Shown: positions 17,218 to 27,734, counted from the first letter of the stretch. The stretch is DNA of 64,000 nt from Hyphomicrobiales bacterium (GCA_011087605.1 JAALLE010000010.1:1-64000), one strand, 5' to 3'. The notes: generated by a model from the sequence alone, not told the origin. Program-made: numbers and translations.

Positions 17218-19668
17218 ATGTCAGACGACAGCAACGAAGATGCAGTCAAAAAAGAAATCGATTTCAGCCCTGATGGTGGCCTGTTCCCAGTCCTGCCGTT
17301 GAGAGACATTGTTGTCTTTCCACACATGATCGTGCCGCTGTTTGTTGGGCGGGAAAAATCAATTGCTGCGCTTGAAGACGTGATGCAGGACGACAAGCAG
17401 ATTTTGCTGGTCACCCAGAGAAATGCCGGCGACGATGATCCTTCTCCTGAAGCGATGTATGATATCGGTACTCTGGCGACAGTGTTGCAGCTGCTTAAGC
17501 TGCCTGATGGCACGGTAAAAGTGCTCGTTGAAGGCTATGAGCGCGCTTCTGTAACCCGGTTTACTGATAATGGTGAGTATCACGAAGCATTTGCTGTTCC
17601 TGCGCCTGATGTTGATGAGGATGAAGTTCAGATTGAGGCTTTGTCACGTTCAGTGATTTCTGAATTTGAGAACTATGTGAAACTCAACAAAAAGGTTTCG
17701 CCAGAAGTTCTGACTGCGGTTACGCAGATTGAAGACTATGCCAAACTTGCCGACACGATAGCCTCACATCTGTCGGTGAAAATATCCGAAAAACAGGATA
17801 TTTTGTCACTTCTGTCGGTCAAAGAGCGTCTTGAAAAAGTGCTGGCCATGATGGAAGCCGAAATTTCGGTTCTTCAGGTGGAGAAACGCATTCGAGGTCG
17901 TGTCAAGCGACAGATGGAGAAGACCCAGCGCGAATATTATCTGAATGAGCAGATGAAGGCGATTCAGAAGGAACTCGGTGACGGCGAAGAAGGCCGCGAC
18001 GAGATGGCCGAGCTGGAAGAGAAAATCAACAAGACCAAGCTGTCGAAGGAAGCCAAGGAAAAAGCCGAGGCTGAATTCAAGAAGCTCAAGCAGATGAGCC
18101 CGATGAGCGCAGAGGCGACTGTCGTGCGCAATTATCTTGACTGGCTGCTAGGTATTCCATGGGGCAAGAAATCGCGTGTAAAAACCGATCTTATTGCGGC
18201 TGAAGAGGTGCTTGATACCGATCATTATGGTCTGGAAAAGGTCAAGGAACGCATCATTGAGTTTTTGGCTGTCCAAAGCCGATCTAACAAGATCAAGGGC
18301 CCGATTTTATGTCTGGTTGGTCCTCCCGGAGTTGGTAAAACTTCGCTTGGCAAGTCGATTGCCGGTGCAACCGGTCGCGAATTCGTCCGCATGTCACTGG
18401 GTGGGGTGCGTGATGAAGCAGAAATTCGTGGTCATCGCCGCACCTATATCGGTTCTATGCCCGGTAAGGTCATTCAATCGATGAAAAAGGCCAAAAAATC
18501 GAATCCCCTGTTTTTGCTCGATGAGATCGACAAGATGGGTCAGGATTTTCGAGGCGATCCGTCTTCGGCTCTGCTGGAGGTGTTGGATCCGGAGCAGAAC
18601 AACGCATTTGGCGACCATTACCTTGAGGTCGACTACGATCTGTCCAACGTGATGTTCGTGACAACTGCGAATACCTTGAACATTCCAGGCCCGCTGATGG
18701 ACCGCATGGAAATCATTCGAATTGCCGGATACACGGAAGACGAAAAGATTGAAATCGCCCGCCGTCACCTGATCCCCAAAGCGATAAAAAACCATGCGTT
18801 GCAGGATAAGGAACTGACGATAACTGCGGAAACCCTGCAAAACGTCATCCGCCTGTACACCCGCGAAGCCGGTGTGCGTAATCTGGAACGCGAATTGGCC
18901 ACTTTGGCCCGTAAAGCTGTTACGGAAATTTTGAAGTCCGGCGGCAAGAAGAAAACTGTCAAAGTCACGGCTTCAAACCTCAACGATTATCTGGGTGTAC
19001 AGCGGTTCCGTTTTGGACAGGTGGAACTTGAAGATCAGGTGGGTATTGTCACCGGGTTGGCATGGACCGAGGTTGGCGGTGAATTGCTGACAATCGAAGG
19101 TGTCATGATGCCGGGCAAGGGCAAGATGACTGTCACCGGCAATTTGCGCGATGTGATGAAGGAATCGATTTCCGCAGCTGCCTCTTACGTGCGCTCAAGG
19201 TCGATTGATTTTGGCATCAAACCACCGCTGTTTGAAAAGCGCGATATCCACGTCCATGTGCCCGAAGGGGCTACTCCCAAGGACGGTCCCAGCGCCGGTA
19301 CTGCCATGGCGACGGCGATTGTTTCCATGCTGACTGGCATTGCTGTGCGCAAGGATATTGCAATGACCGGTGAAATCACGCTGCGGGGCAGGGTGCTGCC
19401 AATCGGCGGATTGAAAGAAAAACTGCTGGCTGCGCTGCGTGGTGGTATCACCAAAGTGCTTATTCCAGAGGACAATGCGAAGGATCTAGCCGACATTCCA
19501 GACAACGTGAAAAACGCTCTGGAAATTGTACCGGTGGCGCATCTCGATGATGTATTGCCCCATGCTCTGGTTGCCATGCCGGAAGCGGTTGAGTGGAACG
19601 AAGAGGAAGCTGAGGCTGCAGCTCTTGCTGCCAAAGCCAAGGCCGATGAGGCAAGAATCGCCCATTAG
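17218..19668 (+). CDS. lon: ATP-dependent protease Lon
   Basis: Cytosolic AAA+ serine protease that degrades misfolded and regulatory proteins. The 816-residue product has an N-terminal LON domain (about 20-215), coiled-coil, Walker A GPPGVGKT at about 368-375, Walker [11 protein letters not shown], and the C-terminal protease with catalytic Ser692 (PKDGPSAGT) and Lys about 735 (GGLKEKLL). The end is an acidic Ala-rich tail. AAGGAAA precedes the ATG. Separate unit between two terminators. Confidence 0.97.
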   Translation: MSDDSNEDAVKKEIDFSPDGGLFPVLPLRDIVVFPHMIVPLFVGREKSIAALEDVMQDDKQILLVTQRNAGDDDPSPEAMYDIGTLATVLQLLKLPDGTVKVLVEGYERASVTRFTDNGEYHEAFAVPAPDVDEDEVQIEALSRSVISEFENYVKLNKKVSPEVLTAVTQIEDYAKLADTIASHLSVKISEKQDILSLLSVKERLEKVLAMMEAEISVLQVEKRIRGRVKRQMEKTQREYYLNEQMKAIQKELGDGEEGRDEMAELEEKINKTKLSKEAKEKAEAEFKKLKQMSPMSAEATVVRNYLDWLLGIPWGKKSRVKTDLIAAEEVLDTDHYGLEKVKERIIEFLAVQSRSNKIKGPILCLVGPPGVGKTSLGKSIAGATGREFVRMSLGGVRDEAEIRGHRRTYIGSMPGKVIQSMKKAKKSNPLFLLDEIDKMGQDFRGDPSSALLEVLDPEQNNAFGDHYLEVDYDLSNVMFVTTANTLNIPGPLMDRMEIIRIAGYTEDEKIEIARRHLIPKAIKNHALQDKELTITAETLQNVIRLYTREAGVRNLERELATLARKAVTEILKSGGKKKTVKVTASNLNDYLGVQRFRFGQVELEDQVGIVTGLAWTEVGGELLTIEGVMMPGKGKMTVTGNLRDVMKESISAAASYVRSRSIDFGIKPPLFEKRDIHVHVPEGATPKDGPSAGTAMATAIVSMLTGIAVRKDIAMTGEITLRGRVLPIGGLKEKLLAALRGGITKVLIPEDNAKDLADIPDNVKNALEIVPVAHLDDVLPHALVAMPEAVEWNEEEAEAAALAAKAKADEARIAH

Positions 19669-19713
19669 ATTTATACGAAAACCGCGTCTGTTGGGCGCGT
19701 TCTGAGAACAAAG

Positions 19714-19754
19714 AATCACCCGCGGGCTGAAGAAGCCTGGCGGGTGATTTTGGT
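19714..19754 (+). terminator. Rho-independent terminator after lon
   Basis: AATCACCCGC (19714-19723) pairs perfectly with GCGGGTGATT (19740-19749), with a small inner hairpin GGCT/AGCC, followed by a T-rich stretch. Confidence 0.88.
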
Positions 19755-19942
19755 TTTCAGCCAGTTAATTCTGCAAAGACTTCAAGATTTCGCCCGGAAT
19801 CCTCAAATATTGTTGCAGGATTTGGCCTCAAACCCCTTATTTTCTGGGCTTTCGTATTGTTTCGGTCCGCTGAAAAGGCGAAACTACATCAACCTTGGTG
19901 AGTCGTGCGTACGAGGGAGTTATTACAACAAGGATGTCTCCT

Positions 19943-20215
19943 ATGAATAAACAAGAATTGATCTCGTCCATTGCCGGAAAGGCCGACCTTACCAAAGAAC
20001 AGGCCGGTGCGGCCCTTGAAGGATTTATTGACTCTGTAACCGACTCTTTGAAGTCCGGTGATGATGTCAGACTTCTTGGTTTCGGAAACTTTGTCGTTTC
20101 CCGCCGCGAAGCCAAAATGGGCCGTAACCCTCAGACCGGTGCACCTGTTGAAATCAAGGCCGCTAACGTGGCTCGTTTCAAGGTCGGTAAAGGCCTGAAA
20201 GACAAAATCAACTAA
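19943..20215 (+). CDS. hup: DNA-binding protein HU
   Basis: Small histone-like protein that bends DNA and shapes the nucleoid. The 90-residue product has the HU signature around residues 46-65 (GFGNFVVSRREAKMGRNPQTG) and the beta-arm Arg/Pro pattern. ATG 19943 is preceded by AAGGATG and gives the standard length; an earlier in-frame start would add 16 non-family residues. A strong terminator follows. Confidence 0.95.
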   Translation: MNKQELISSIAGKADLTKEQAGAALEGFIDSVTDSLKSGDDVRLLGFGNFVVSRREAKMGRNPQTGAPVEIKAANVARFKVGKGLKDKIN

Positions 20216-20239
20216 ACGTCGATTTTTCTGTCTATTTTT

Positions 20240-20275
20240 GAAAGCCTCGCCGACTAGGGCGGGGCTTTCGTTTTT
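20240..20275 (+). terminator. Rho-independent terminator after hup
   Basis: GAAAGCCTCGCC (20240-20251) pairs with GGCGGGGCTTTC (20258-20269) around a 6-base loop, followed by GTTTTT. One T-G wobble in 12 pairs. Confidence 0.93.
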
Positions 20276-20292
20276 CAACGGGTGGGAATCTG

Positions 20293-20868
20293 ATGACTCA
20301 GATCCACAACAAGATAGAGTTCATTCTTGAACTGGAAAAGCTCAAAGGCGTTTTGCGAAAAACCAGACCGGTGGGACTGGAACGTTATGAAAACAGTGCA
20401 GAGCATTCCTGGCAGACGGCTTTGACAGCACTCATTTTTCTCAATGATGCACCACCACAAATTGATCAGCTGAAGGTACTTAAAATGCTGCTGATTCACG
20501 ATGTGGTCGAAATCGATGCTGGCGATGTGTTTGTCTATGACACCAAGGCGCGCGCTGCGATTGCTGAACAGGAAGCAATTGCCGCTGAGCGGATTTTTGG
20601 ATTGCTTCCAGAGGCAATCGGGAGCGAATTGCTGCAGCTTTGGCACGAATTTGAAGGACGACAAACGGCAGAATCAAAGTTTGCCAAAGCCGTCGACCGC
20701 ATAAATCCCGTCCTGCAGAACCTGGCCTCCAACGGCCATAGCTGGGTGGAAAATGACATCGCCCGGGAACGGGTTTTGGAAATGAACCGGGAAATCGAGG
20801 CTGCCAGCCCTGAACTGTGGTCAGTGCTTGAAAAACGTGTGCTGGAAGCACCGTTCTTTTCTCAATGA
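20293..20868 (+). CDS. HD-domain phosphohydrolase (YfbR/HDDC2-like)
   Basis: Predicted metal-dependent 5'-deoxynucleotidase or related phosphohydrolase. The 191-residue product has the HD quartet: H38 (AEHSW), H69-D70 (LLIHDVVEIDAGD) and D135 (KAVDRINP), the spacing of the YfbR/HDDC2 group acting on deoxynucleoside monophosphates. No membrane segment. Its start follows hup's terminator by only 17 bases with GGTGGGAA as ribosome site, so it either has a promoter inside hup or depends on read-through. Confidence 0.8.
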   Translation: MTQIHNKIEFILELEKLKGVLRKTRPVGLERYENSAEHSWQTALTALIFLNDAPPQIDQLKVLKMLLIHDVVEIDAGDVFVYDTKARAAIAEQEAIAAERIFGLLPEAIGSELLQLWHEFEGRQTAESKFAKAVDRINPVLQNLASNGHSWVENDIARERVLEMNREIEAASPELWSVLEKRVLEAPFFSQ

Positions 20869-20923
20869 TTCACATGTTGGGATTTATGGATATTTGCAAA
20901 AGACCACTGCCGTGTCAGGCAAG

Positions 20924-20999
<76 letters not shown>

Positions 21000-21043
21000 A
21001 ACATTTCGCCTTTCGGCTATTGTCCACCTTTCTGAAAGAAAAG

Positions 21044-21120
21044 TGGCGCGAGTGACGAGACTCGAACTCGCGACCTCCGGCGTGACAGGCCGGCACTCTA
21101 ACCAACTGAGCTACACCCGC
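21044..21120 (-). tRNA. tRNA-Asp (anticodon GTC)
   Basis: A 77-nt cloverleaf with encoded CCA: acceptor GCGGGTG/CACTCGC (one G-U pair), anticodon stem CCGGC/GCCGG with loop CTGTCAC giving GTC, T arm GAGTTCGAGTCTC. First gene of the tRNA-Asp/tRNA-Val pair. Confidence 0.96.
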
Positions 21121-21227
21121 GTGGGTCGAAGGATGGTTGGTCCCTCGGGTCGACAGACGCAATACGGATACGACCGGATTAAGTCAAGCAGGTTTCGCCA
21201 GAAAATGCGTACAAATTGCGCACAATA

Positions 21228-21241
21228 TTTGCCGCGGCAAA
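21228..21241. promoter_or_regulatory. 14-bp perfect palindrome upstream of the nuo operon
   Basis: TTTGCCGCGGCAAA is its own reverse complement and lies about 106 bases before nuoA and 107 bases after the divergent tRNA-Asp gene. A central CG with TTTGCC arms resembles a dimer-binding operator. No regulator is known to me for this exact sequence. Confidence 0.4.
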
Positions 21242-21346
21242 AAAGCGGCGTTCTTCACTCAAAAACGGCGCTGGAATCCCTTTGCAAACTTGCTTTGAAC
21301 CGTCGCCTCGGCTATCGCTTCTTGTATCATTTCCAGGGAGCCTGAA

Positions 21347-21712
21347 ATGCAAGAATTGTTGCTGTCCTATTTACCCGTGCTGATTTTCATGGGTGTTGCA
21401 CTGATGATCGGTCTGGCCTTGCTGATTGCCCCTTTCATTATTGCCTATCGAGCCCCCAATGATGAGAAGCTTTCGGCTTATGAATGTGGGTTCAATGCGT
21501 TTGACGATGCGCGGATGAAATTTGATGTTCGCTTTTATCTGGTCGCAATTCTTTTTATCATATTTGATCTGGAAGTTGCCTTCCTGTTTCCTTGGGCGGT
21601 GAGCTTTGGAGATCTCGGCTGGTTTGGCTTCTGGTCTATGATGATCTTTCTGGCCGTGCTGACGATCGGCTTTACCTACGAATGGAAAAAAGGTGCATTG
21701 GAGTGGGATTGA
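21347..21712 (+). CDS. nuoA: NADH-quinone oxidoreductase subunit A
   Basis: Small membrane subunit of respiratory complex I at the junction of the peripheral and membrane arms. The 121 residues contain three membrane helices and the conserved loop [25 protein letters not shown] stands 9 bases before the ATG. First gene of the nuo operon. Confidence 0.97.
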   Translation: MQELLLSYLPVLIFMGVALMIGLALLIAPFIIAYRAPNDEKLSAYECGFNAFDDARMKFDVRFYLVAILFIIFDLEVAFLFPWAVSFGDLGWFGFWSMMIFLAVLTIGFTYEWKKGALEWD

Positions 21713-21752
21713 TCCCCTCTGATCGAACAAACAGCCTTCAACGGAAAACAAT

Positions 21753-22334
21753 ATGGCCACGCAAGACGCATCATCCACTCTGATCGCTCCCACCCCTAAA
21801 GGTGTGCTGGATCCCAATACCGGCAAGCCGGTTGGTCAGGACAGCCCGTTTTTCGGGGAGATCAACGACGAACTGGCCGACAAGGGCTTTATCGTTACGT
21901 CTACCGACGATCTGATCAACTGGGCCCGTACCGGTTCGCTGATGTGGATGACATTTGGTCTTGCCTGCTGTGCGGTTGAAATGATGCAGCTTTCGATGCC
22001 CCGCTATGATGCCGAGCGTTTCGGTTTCGCCCCGCGCGCTTCTCCGCGCCAATCGGACGTGATGATTGTTGCTGGCACGCTGACCAACAAGATGGCGCCT
22101 GCGTTGCGCAAGGTATACGACCAGATGCCTGAGCCTCGCTATGTGATTTCAATGGGATCCTGTGCCAATGGCGGCGGCTATTATCATTATTCCTATGCAG
22201 TTGTACGGGGCTGTGATCGCATTGTACCGGTCGACATTTATGTTCCGGGTTGCCCACCAACCGCCGAGGCGCTGCTGTATGGTGTGCTGATGTTGCAGAA
22301 GAAAATCCGCCGAACCGGCACGATCGAGCGCTAG
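21753..22334 (+). CDS. nuoB: NADH-quinone oxidoreductase subunit B
   Basis: Carries the terminal cluster N2 that passes electrons to quinone. The 193 residues show the ligands C72-C73 (LACCAVEMM), C137 (GSCANGGG) and C167 (PGCPPT). The N-terminal 35 residues are a variable, Pro-rich extension. Cytosolic face of the membrane, contacts NuoD and NuoC. Confidence 0.97.
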   Translation: MATQDASSTLIAPTPKGVLDPNTGKPVGQDSPFFGEINDELADKGFIVTSTDDLINWARTGSLMWMTFGLACCAVEMMQLSMPRYDAERFGFAPRASPRQSDVMIVAGTLTNKMAPALRKVYDQMPEPRYVISMGSCANGGGYYHYSYAVVRGCDRIVPVDIYVPGCPPTAEALLYGVLMLQKKIRRTGTIER

Positions 22335-22343
22335 GGGGCTGAC

Positions 22344-22955
22344 ATGGACGTTTCTGATCTGATGGACCTCAAAGCTTATGTGGGTGAAAAGCTTGAGGGC
22401 AAAGTTGACGATGCCGAGATTGCTTTTGAAGAATTGAACCTGACCACGTCAGCCGACAACATCGTTGCGGTGATGAAGTTTCTGCGGGACGACGTGCAGA
22501 CCCAGTTTCATTCGTTTGTCGACATTTGTGGCGTTGACTATCCAGAGCGCAGACAACGCTTTGAAGTTGTCTACCACCTGCTAAGTCCTCGCCAGAACAT
22601 GCGGGTGCGGGTGCAGGTTAAGACTGACGCCGATACTCCTGTTCCCAGCGTCGTTGAAATTTTTCCCGGCGCTGACTGGTTTGAACGGGAAGCTTATGAT
22701 CTTTATGGGATTTTATTTACCGGTCATCTGGATCTGCGGCGTTTGCTCACCGATTACGGATTTGAAGGCCATCCGTTGCGCAAAGACTTCCCGGTGACGG
22801 GGTTCACTGAAGTCCGCTATGATGACGCGCAAAAACGAGTGGTTTACGAACCGGTCGAATTGCGACAGGAATTTAGAAATTTTGACTTTCTCTCACCCTG
22901 GGAAGGCACGGATTATGTGCTGCCGGGTGATGAAAAAGAGACGAAGGCGAACTGA
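22344..22955 (+). CDS. nuoC: NADH-quinone oxidoreductase subunit C
   Basis: 30-kDa subunit of the complex I Q-module, separate from NuoD here (they are fused in E. coli). The 203-residue product has the conserved [22 protein letters not shown] region around residues 98-120 and [12 protein letters not shown] later. GGGGGCTGACATG provides the ribosome site, and nuoD starts 2 bases after its stop. Confidence 0.96.
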   Translation: MDVSDLMDLKAYVGEKLEGKVDDAEIAFEELNLTTSADNIVAVMKFLRDDVQTQFHSFVDICGVDYPERRQRFEVVYHLLSPRQNMRVRVQVKTDADTPVPSVVEIFPGADWFEREAYDLYGILFTGHLDLRRLLTDYGFEGHPLRKDFPVTGFTEVRYDDAQKRVVYEPVELRQEFRNFDFLSPWEGTDYVLPGDEKETKAN

Positions 22956-22957
22956 AT

Positions 22958-24148
22958 ATGTCTGAAGTCGATATTCGCAATTTCAACATCAACTTTGGCC
23001 CTCAGCATCCGGCTGCCCATGGGGTGTTGCGTTTGGTGCTTGAACTCGATGGCGAAGTTGTTGAGCGGGTCGACCCGCATATCGGATTGCTGCACCGCGG
23101 CACTGAAAAGCTGATCGAGCAGAAAACCTATTTGCAGGCAATGCCGTATTTTGACCGCCTCGACTATGTGGCTCCGATGAATCAGGAGCACGCCTTTTGT
23201 CTGGCGGTTGAAAAACTTCTGGATCTCGAAGTGCCGAAGCGGGGACAGTTGATTCGCGTTTTATATTCCGAGATCGGACGTATTCTGTCGCATCTTCTCA
23301 ACATCACCACACAGGCGATGGATGTTGGGGCTCTGACGCCACCGCTTTGGGGTTTTGAAGAACGCGAAAAGCTGATGGTGTTTTATGAGCGGGCCTCCGG
23401 TTCGCGTATGCACGCGGCCTATTTTCGCCCTGGTGGCGTGCATCAGGATCTGCCTACGAAGCTGGTTGAGGACATCGGCACGTGGTGTGATGAATTTCCG
23501 GCGATGATCGACGACATCGATACCCTGTTGACACAAAACAGAATTTTCAAGCAGCGCAACGTTGATATTGGTGTTGTGTCGCTGGAGGATGCCTGGGCCT
23601 GGGGTTTTTCTGGCGTGATGGTGCGCGGTTCCGGCGCTGCCTGGGATTTGCGCAAGTCGCAACCTTACGAATGCTATGACGAACTCGAATTTGACATTCC
23701 TGTTGGCAAGAATTGCGACAATTATGATCGCTATTTGATCCGCATGCTGGAAATGCGCGAATCAACGAAGATCATGAAACAGTGCGTCGACAAGCTGTTA
23801 TCTGCCGAAGGGCAGGGACCGGTGTCAGCGGTGGATGGCAAAGCAGTGCCTCCAACCCGCGGTGAGATGAAGCGTTCTATGGAAGCGCTGATTCATCATT
23901 TCAAACTGTACACCGAGGGATTTAAGGTTCCAGCCGGTGAAGTTTATGCCGCTGTTGAGGCGCCGAAAGGCGAATTCGGTGTGTACCTGGTGTCCGATGG
24001 CAGCAATAAGCCATACCGCTGTAAATTGCGGGCACCCGGCTTTGCCCATTTGCAGGCGATGGATTTCATGTGCCGCGGCCATATGCTGGCAGATGTCGGT
24101 GCGGTTTTGGGATCGATGGACATCGTGTTCGGCGAGGTGGACCGATAG
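22958..24148 (+). CDS. nuoD: NADH-quinone oxidoreductase subunit D
   Basis: 49-kDa subunit that forms the quinone-binding pocket with NuoB. The 396 residues begin at the family start ([15 protein letters not shown], with the quinone-site His) and end in the conserved DIVFGEVDR. Related to the large subunit of NiFe hydrogenases but lacks the metal-binding cysteines. 224 bases without a gene follow before nuoE. Confidence 0.97.
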   Translation: MSEVDIRNFNINFGPQHPAAHGVLRLVLELDGEVVERVDPHIGLLHRGTEKLIEQKTYLQAMPYFDRLDYVAPMNQEHAFCLAVEKLLDLEVPKRGQLIRVLYSEIGRILSHLLNITTQAMDVGALTPPLWGFEEREKLMVFYERASGSRMHAAYFRPGGVHQDLPTKLVEDIGTWCDEFPAMIDDIDTLLTQNRIFKQRNVDIGVVSLEDAWAWGFSGVMVRGSGAAWDLRKSQPYECYDELEFDIPVGKNCDNYDRYLIRMLEMRESTKIMKQCVDKLLSAEGQGPVSAVDGKAVPPTRGEMKRSMEALIHHFKLYTEGFKVPAGEVYAAVEAPKGEFGVYLVSDGSNKPYRCKLRAPGFAHLQAMDFMCRGHMLADVGAVLGSMDIVFGEVDR

Positions 24149-24372
24149 AATTGTTGCGCCATAAATGGCGGTGAAACAGTTCATAATTCGGTTTGCAAAT
24201 GCTTGTTTAGCCTCAATTTCAAGGGCGAATGAGGGCAGGCCGTAAGTTCTGCCTATTTGTTGACAAAAAAATGCCCACATTGAGCTCTGACGGGCCTGCC
24301 TAGACTGGCAATTCCTTCAACGTGTGCTAAGAGAAACCTCGAAGCCTGTTTAACAAATCGGTCGCAATCTGC

Positions 24373-25437
24373 ATGTCCGTACGCCGTCTCGCTGAAGAGT
24401 CAGTCCAGCCCGCCGCGTTTGCCTTTAACCGCAGCAATGCGGCCTGGGCCAAGCGCAAAATCAAAGACTACCCCAAGGGCCGTGAGGCCTCTGCGGTAAT
24501 TCCCCTGCTGATGCGTGCGCAAGAGCAGGAAGGTTGGGTTACCAAAGCAGCAATTGAACTTATCGCAGATATGCTCGACATGCCGCTGATCCGGGTTCTG
24601 GAAGTGGCGACCTTTTATACTCAGTTTCAATTGGCACCCGTTGGTAAGCGAGCTCACATTCAGGTTTGCGGCACCACGCCCTGCATGCTGCGCGGCGCTG
24701 ATGATCTCATCAAAGTTTGCAAAAACAAGATTTCAGCCAATCCATTTGAAGTGACCGAAGACGGTAATCTGTCTTGGGAAGAGGTTGAGTGTCAGGGCGC
24801 ATGTGTCAACGCGCCAATGGTGATGATATTCAAGGACAGCTACGAAGACCTGACCGCCGAGCAGATGGAACACATCATCGACAGCTTCGCCGACGGCAAG
24901 GGCGGCCAGATCAAACCGGGCCCTCAGATTAACAGAATTTTTTCTGCCCCTGAAGGCGGGCTGACTTCGCTGACGGGCAAACCGGTCAAAGCAAAGGCAC
25001 GCCAGGCGGCGACAAAGTCTACTGCCAAACCAGCGGCAAAATCGGCAGCAAAGCCTGCCGCCAAGATTGCCGGAAATATCGGCAAGGCGTCTTCAAAACC
25101 CGCTGCCAAATCTGCAATCAAGTCGAAGAAGCCAGCCAAAGCTGCAGACAAAGCTGCGGACAAGGGCAAGCCGGCCTCAATGCGCAAGCCGGCCAGGCCC
25201 GACGATTTGAAGTTGATCTCCGGTGTTGGTCCAAAGCTTGAAGGCGTGCTCAATGGTTTGGGGATCTACAAATTTGAGCAGGTCGCCAAATGGAAAAAGG
25301 CCGAGCGGGAATGGGTTGATGGGTTTTTGAATTTCAAGGGCCGCATTGATCGCGATGACTGGGTTAAACAAGCCAAAGCCTTGGCCAAAGGCGGTGTGGA
25401 AGAATATATCCGCGTCTTTGGCAAGAAGCCGCGTTGA
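24373..25437 (+). CDS. nuoE: NADH-quinone oxidoreductase subunit E with long C-terminal extension
   Basis: 24-kDa subunit carrying a 2Fe-2S cluster next to NuoF; ligands are C99, C104, C140 and C144 (CGTTPC, CQGAC). The core ends at about residue 200. It continues with an Ala/Lys-rich, low-complexity linker (about 205-270, resembling histone H1 tails) and a folded C-terminal part (about 275-354) with LKLISGVGPKLEGVLNGLGI, a helix-hairpin-helix-like motif. E. coli NuoE is about 166 residues, so half of this protein is extension. Similar tails are known in alphaproteobacterial NuoE; their job is unclear. The 224-base gap upstream may hold an internal promoter. Confidence 0.95.
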   Translation: MSVRRLAEESVQPAAFAFNRSNAAWAKRKIKDYPKGREASAVIPLLMRAQEQEGWVTKAAIELIADMLDMPLIRVLEVATFYTQFQLAPVGKRAHIQVCGTTPCMLRGADDLIKVCKNKISANPFEVTEDGNLSWEEVECQGACVNAPMVMIFKDSYEDLTAEQMEHIIDSFADGKGGQIKPGPQINRIFSAPEGGLTSLTGKPVKAKARQAATKSTAKPAAKSAAKPAAKIAGNIGKASSKPAAKSAIKSKKPAKAADKAADKGKPASMRKPARPDDLKLISGVGPKLEGVLNGLGIYKFEQVAKWKKAEREWVDGFLNFKGRIDRDDWVKQAKALAKGGVEEYIRVFGKKPR

Positions 25438-25445
25438 GGTGACAG

Positions 25446-26750
25446 ATGTTGCAGGATAAAGACCGGATTTTCACCAATATTTACGGCATTCACGACAAGT
25501 CGCTGAAAGGCGCCATGGCGCGCGGTCATTGGTCTGGAACCGCCGGGTTCATCAAGAACGGCCGTGACTGGGTCATAGATCAGACCAAATCCTCTGGCCT
25601 ACGTGGTCGCGGCGGAGCAGGGTTCCCGACAGGTCTTAAATGGTCGTTTATGCCGAAGCAGGAAAGTGAACGTCCGCATTATTTGGTGATCAATGCCGAT
25701 GAGTCTGAGCCCGGTACCTGTAAAGACCGGGACATTATGCGCCACGACCCGCATACGCTGATCGAAGGGTGTCTGATTGCCGGCTTCGCCATGGGGGCTC
25801 ACGCCTGTTACATATATGTGCGCGGTGAATATATGCGTGAGCGCGAGGCGCTCGAAGCGGCCATCAATGAATGCTATGACGCCAAGCTGCTTGGCAAGAA
25901 CAACAAGAATGGCTGGGATTACGATATCTATGTGCACCATGGTGCAGGTGCCTATATCTGCGGTGAAGAAACGGCCTTGCTGGAATCACTGGAGGGCAAG
26001 AAGGGGCAACCGCGCCTGAAGCCACCGTTTCCGGCCAATGTCGGTCTTTACGGATGTCCAACAACTGTCAACAACGTCGAGTCCGTTGCTGTTGTGCCAA
26101 CCATCCTGCGTCGCGGTGCTGATTGGTTTGCGTCTTTTGGTCGTGACAACAACCGCGGCACCAAGTTGTTTTGTGTGTCGGGTCATGTAAACCGGCCTTG
26201 CACGGTGGAAGAAGAAATGAGCATTCCCTTCCGTGAGTTGATCGACAAACATTGCGGTGGCATTCGCGGAGGCACTGACAATCTTCTTGCCGTCATTCCC
26301 GGCGGATCTTCGGTGCGGATGGTGCCGGCGGATCAGATTATTGATTGCCCGATGGATTTTGATTCGCTGATGGCGCTTCAGTCGGGTCTGGGTACGGCGG
26401 CCGTGATCGTTATGGACAAGTCTACGGATATCATCCGCGCGATTGCCCGATTGGCAGCTTTTTACAAACATGAATCCTGTGGCCAATGTACACCCTGTCG
26501 GGAAGGGACTGGCTGGATGTGGCGGGTCATGGAACGGATGGTCGAAGGCCGAGCGCAAAAACGCGAAATCGACATGCTATTTGATGTGACGAAACAGATT
26601 GAGGGACATACGATTTGTGCTCTTGGAGATGCGGCCGCTTGGCCGATTCAGGGGCTGATCAACCATTTCCGGCCGGAAATGGAAGCGCGGATCGACAGCT
26701 ATACTTATCGTTCGGATAAGGATGGTGCTGTTCTTGAAACAGCCGAGTAA
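25446..26750 (+). CDS. nuoF: NADH-quinone oxidoreductase subunit F
   Basis: 51-kDa subunit that binds NADH and FMN and holds cluster N3. The 434-residue product has the glycine-rich NADH site ([16 protein letters not shown], about 54-69), the FMN-site motif ([14 protein letters not shown]), and the cluster ligands in [14 protein letters not shown] with a distal Cys in HTICALGDA. Follows nuoE by 8 bases. Confidence 0.97.
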   Translation: MLQDKDRIFTNIYGIHDKSLKGAMARGHWSGTAGFIKNGRDWVIDQTKSSGLRGRGGAGFPTGLKWSFMPKQESERPHYLVINADESEPGTCKDRDIMRHDPHTLIEGCLIAGFAMGAHACYIYVRGEYMREREALEAAINECYDAKLLGKNNKNGWDYDIYVHHGAGAYICGEETALLESLEGKKGQPRLKPPFPANVGLYGCPTTVNNVESVAVVPTILRRGADWFASFGRDNNRGTKLFCVSGHVNRPCTVEEEMSIPFRELIDKHCGGIRGGTDNLLAVIPGGSSVRMVPADQIIDCPMDFDSLMALQSGLGTAAVIVMDKSTDIIRAIARLAAFYKHESCGQCTPCREGTGWMWRVMERMVEGRAQKREIDMLFDVTKQIEGHTICALGDAAAWPIQGLINHFRPEMEARIDSYTYRSDKDGAVLETAE

Positions 26751-26786
26751 CGAGTTTTGGCAGAAGGTCCAAATTAGAGGAGCGAA

Positions 26787-27206
26787 ATGATGGAAACTGT
26801 TGCACCCTATGCATGGGGAATCATTGCTTTGTTGGTTTTTGTGATTGTTACTTTGGTTCAGTCGGCACTTGTTGGTGCCAAAAAGGCCGGTGCCTCGATC
26901 ACCGCGGGCGCTACCCCGGAAGTTGATTATGGTAGCACCGTTTATCGTTTTAACCGGGCTCACCAGAATGCAGTCGAAAATGCAGCGCTGATTGCCATTG
27001 CGTTGGCCGCCTGTATCGCCACCGGTGTATCTGCCTGGTGGGTCAATCTGTTGATGATATTGTTCTTCGTCTTCAGAGTTTTGCACACAGTGTTCTTGGT
27101 TCAGAATATCGGGTCTGAAGTGCAGAGCCTCCGCACATTTGCCTATGTTGGGGCCTGGGCGATGAATCTCATCTTGGCCATCATGGCCATCGTTGCGTTG
27201 ATGTAG
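26787..27206 (+). CDS. MAPEG-family membrane protein inserted in the nuo operon
   Basis: The 139-residue product has four hydrophobic segments and the MAPEG pattern (FNRAHQNAVENAALIAIAL, with the conserved RAHxNxxEN motif around 54-62, and FRVLHTVFLV later). MAPEG proteins are membrane-associated enzymes of eicosanoid and glutathione metabolism; many bacterial members are of unknown function. A strong site AGAGGAG precedes ATG 26787. It lies between nuoF (36 bases) and a DUF3291 gene (7 bases) in the same direction, so it must be co-transcribed with complex I. It is not a complex I subunit by homology. An inference is a role in quinone, lipid peroxide or glutathione chemistry. Confidence 0.8.
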   Translation: MMETVAPYAWGIIALLVFVIVTLVQSALVGAKKAGASITAGATPEVDYGSTVYRFNRAHQNAVENAALIAIALAACIATGVSAWWVNLLMILFFVFRVLHTVFLVQNIGSEVQSLRTFAYVGAWAMNLILAIMAIVALM

Positions 27207-27213
27207 GTAGCAG

Positions 27214-27678
27214 ATGCAACTCGCGGAACTCAACATATCAACATGGAAAATTGACCCCGAGTCGGACGCGGCTCGGGGCTTTACCGATTATGTTGCGCGG
27301 GTAAACGGAACGGCTGAGCGTTCGCCGGGATTTGTCTGGCGAATGGTTGATGAACAGCGAGACGAGCAGGGGCGCAATGCGGTATGCAGCGGACCTGAAA
27401 CACTGATGACAATGTCGGTCTGGGAATCGCCCGACGATCTGGAGCACTTTGTCTGGAACACGGTGCACAAGAAAATTTATAATGGCAAAGATCAATGGTT
27501 CAGCGCGATGCAAAGCCATTCTCTTGTCATGTGGTGGATTGAAGATGGCCATGAGCCAACTCTGCAAGAAGCCAGGGAATGCCTTGACCATTTGGATTCA
27601 CATGGCAACAGCGACGAGGCCTTTGGCTGGTCGTATCTGCCGCATGTGAAATTGTGGCAAGAGCAAAAGTGCGGATAA
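27214..27678 (+). CDS. DUF3291 domain protein inserted in the nuo operon
   Basis: A 154-residue soluble protein with the DUF3291 pattern: LAELNISTW at the start, DYVARVNGTAERSPGFVWRM, TMSVWESPDDLEHFVWNT and a Trp/His-rich end (MWWIEDGHEPTLQEARECLDHL). The fold resembles dimeric alpha-beta barrel (ABM/heme-degrading-like) proteins. The function of DUF3291 is not established. It begins 7 bases after the MAPEG gene and nuoG starts 56 bases after its stop; the pair has been placed as a cassette between nuoF and nuoG. Confidence 0.78.
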   Translation: MQLAELNISTWKIDPESDAARGFTDYVARVNGTAERSPGFVWRMVDEQRDEQGRNAVCSGPETLMTMSVWESPDDLEHFVWNTVHKKIYNGKDQWFSAMQSHSLVMWWIEDGHEPTLQEARECLDHLDSHGNSDEAFGWSYLPHVKLWQEQKCG

Positions 27679-27734
27679 AATATTAGGGGGTGTCTGCGTT
27701 TCGCAGGTGCCGGTCAGGACAGGAAAGTTTGGCG

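Noticed and set aside
24057-24372. Hairpin CGCCATAAATGGCG at 24157-24170 and TTGACA at 24260 in the nuoD-nuoE gap
   Set aside because: The hairpin has no U-run and the TTGACA has no -10 at a fitting distance, so neither a terminator nor a promoter can be supported.
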